NCBI RefSeq assembly: GCF_028768465.1
Contig: NZ_CP118225.1
Location: 868,001 to 932,000, forward strand
Direction: 5' to 3'
Source: Rhodopirellula sp. P2
GTDB lineage: Bacteria; Planctomycetota; Planctomycetia; Pirellulales; Pirellulaceae
DNA length: 64,000 bases
The notes below the pieces were generated by a model, which had not been told where the DNA came from, did not search any database, and saw only the letters and a program-made list of their open reading frames with translations. Shown one piece after another: positions 62,881-64,000 of the stretch. The translations under genes were made by a program, and so were the position numbers. Position 1 is the stretch's first letter, and the number at the start of each line of letters is the position of its first letter.

Positions 62881-64000
62881 GTGGCCAAGCAATCCAACGA
62901 AGAAGTCCAACTCTGGCAAACCGTCGCTCCCGTTGAATTTGTTCCTCGGGTCAAAGACAACAACGAACTGCAAGCGTTGCTGATCAGCACCCGCCAAGGC
63001 GCTGGCAATGCCATCGCCGGCGGCCAAATTGCGCACGCGATCGCCTCGCGAGCCACCCACATTCTGATGGACTTCTCCAAGTCCGCCTGTGCGATTCGCT
63101 ATCAGATCGACGGGGCCTGGGAACAACTCCCACCGCTGGATCGCGAAAGCGGCGACGCGATGCTGTATGCCCTGAAACAGCTGTGCTTGATGAACCCAGC
63201 GGATCGTCGCGGCAGCCAAAAGGGCGGCATGCAGGTCAAACTGGTCAAGGACAAGTACCAATTCAACGTCCAATCGCAAGGCGTGCCCACCGGCGAACGC
63301 GTGATCTGCCGTCTCGAAGCAGAGGAAATGCCATTCAGTAAATTGGCCGACCTCGGGATGCGAGACAAAATGATTGAACAGTTCAAAGAGAAACTGAACG
63401 GTTCGGGAAATATCGTCCTGATCACAGCCAAGAAGAGCGAAGGCGTCTCGACCTTCTGGAACGTCGCCATCAGCGCCGCCGACCGGTTGGTCCGCGACTT
63501 CCAATCGTTTGAACCCGCGGAATCGCCCGACCCTGAGATCATCAATATCTCACCGAACTTGTTCGGAGGCGACACCGGGAAAACCGAACTGGAGATGGTC
63601 AAACGGATGGTTCTTCGCGAACCTGACGTGCTGATGTTCCCCAACCCTCCACAACCTGAATCGCTGCAAATCGCGCTCGAACAAGTCGTCGAGGCGGATC
63701 GACAAGTCATCCACCGGATGGCAGCCGAGGGCGCCATGCAAGCCTTGCTGACGTTCGTGGGACGCTACCCAGAATGCCGCAAATTGATCGCCGAAAACAT
63801 CGGCTGCGTGATTCATCAGAGACTGGTTCGTCGCTTGTGCGACAACTGCAAAGTCGGATTCGAACCGCCACCGAAGTTGCTCGCTCAACTTGGAATCCCG
63901 GCGGGTCGAGTCCCGTTGCTCTACAAACCGTTCATCCCGCCACCGATCGAACAGCAAGTCGACGAAAGCGGCCGGCCCGCACCGATCACCCCGTGCCCCG
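62881..64000 (+). CDS. GspE/PilB-like ATPase homologue with degenerate nucleotide motifs, 3' truncated
   Basis: The frame is open from GTG 62881 to the window end (373 residues visible), starting one base after the pilT stop. Segments such as NAIAGGQIAHAIASRATHILMDFSKSACAIRYQIDG, IRYQIDGAWEQLPPL and INISPNLFGGDTGKTELEMVKRMVLREPDVLMF align in order with secretion ATPases. The Walker A position reads TAKKSEGVST in place of GPTGSGKT (no P-loop glycines or lysine at that place), and the Walker B position reads MFPNPPQPE in place of VGEIRD. The C-terminal zinc region is present (LVRRLCDNCK). A catalytically inactive partner of PilT is the best reading. Confidence 0.8.
   Translation, partial: MAKQSNEEVQLWQTVAPVEFVPRVKDNNELQALLISTRQGAGNAIAGGQIAHAIASRATHILMDFSKSACAIRYQIDGAWEQLPPLDRESGDAMLYALKQLCLMNPADRRGSQKGGMQVKLVKDKYQFNVQSQGVPTGERVICRLEAEEMPFSKLADLGMRDKMIEQFKEKLNGSGNIVLITAKKSEGVSTFWNVAISAADRLVRDFQSFEPAESPDPEIINISPNLFGGDTGKTELEMVKRMVLREPDVLMFPNPPQPESLQIALEQVVEADRQVIHRMAAEGAMQALLTFVGRYPECRKLIAENIGCVIHQRLVRRLCDNCKVGFEPPPKLLAQLGIPAGRVPLLYKPFIPPPIEQQVDESGRPAPITPCP

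Noticed and set aside
1-64000. CRISPR arrays, rRNA, tRNA, prophage and complete insertion sequences
   Set aside because: No direct-repeat array, cloverleaf or rRNA stretch, phage structural gene or transposase was recognised by eye; a tRNA or short RNA could be missed without a dedicated search.

Overview
The window is about 64 kb of chromosome from a planctomycete, most likely a marine Rhodopirellula-like member of the Pirellulaceae. The grounds are family content: DUF1559 proteins carrying SHD1-type tails, a YTV-type repeat wall protein, a formaldehyde-activating enzyme with an H4MPT-linked dehydrogenase, an FG-GAP protein paired with a TPR protein, a DUF5060 protein, a sulfatase, a SUI1-like factor and secreted dehydrogenase-like enzymes. 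Genes lie on both strands in short operons. Many starts are GTG or TTG. No rRNA, tRNA, CRISPR array, prophage or complete insertion sequence was recognised. Both ends cut through genes.

Region 1 (1-3.1 kb): the end of a hybrid sensor kinase, a receiver-Ser/Thr kinase fusion, TrmK, and a convergent SUI1-like factor. Region 2 (3.1-14.3 kb) is the most striking. A sensor kinase and an NtrC-type sigma-54 activator sit between a SulP anion transporter with a STAS domain and a divergent three-gene DAB inorganic-carbon uptake operon (DabA plus two different antiporter-like membrane subunits). Both transporter promoter regions hold a -24/-12 (sigma-54) motif with exact GG-N10-GC spacing. Each also has a pair of TGCA-N6-TGCA dyads 130-175 bp upstream. 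I read this as a self-contained bicarbonate-uptake regulon: one two-component system driving two unrelated transporters. Direct regulation is inferred, not shown.

Region 3 (14.4-24.4 kb): a sugar MFS porter, a response-regulator diguanylate cyclase, a threonine-aldolase-like enzyme, DUF2853, a large secreted DUF5060 protein, then an H4MPT C1 group (ATP-grasp protein divergent from fae and mtdB). A CitG-like gene that may belong to the same pathway lies at 46.7-47.6 kb. Region 4 (24.5-41.3 kb): a repeat wall protein, a DapA-family enzyme, two small heat-shock proteins, pyruvate kinase, biotin synthase with an SDR, RNase HI, a carotenoid desaturase, a GDPD-like protein, a Tat-exported Gfo/Idh/MocA protein, MtnA, CsrA and SurE.

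Region 5 (41.3-64 kb): a hypothetical protein, a possible 43-residue ORF, an MscS channel, a GNAT protein, a PDZ protein, a repeat-rich intergenic block, the CitG-like protein overlapping a haloalkane-dehalogenase-like hydrolase, a secreted protein of unknown role, a DnaJ-type protein, two DUF1559-SHD1 paralogues, an isochorismatase-fold protein, a sulfatase, an FG-GAP/heme-motif lipoprotein with a TPR partner, thymidine phosphorylase, a PilT-type ATPase and the start of a GspE/PilB-like protein whose nucleotide-binding motifs look degenerate. Function calls rest on motif recognition by eye; no database search was run.
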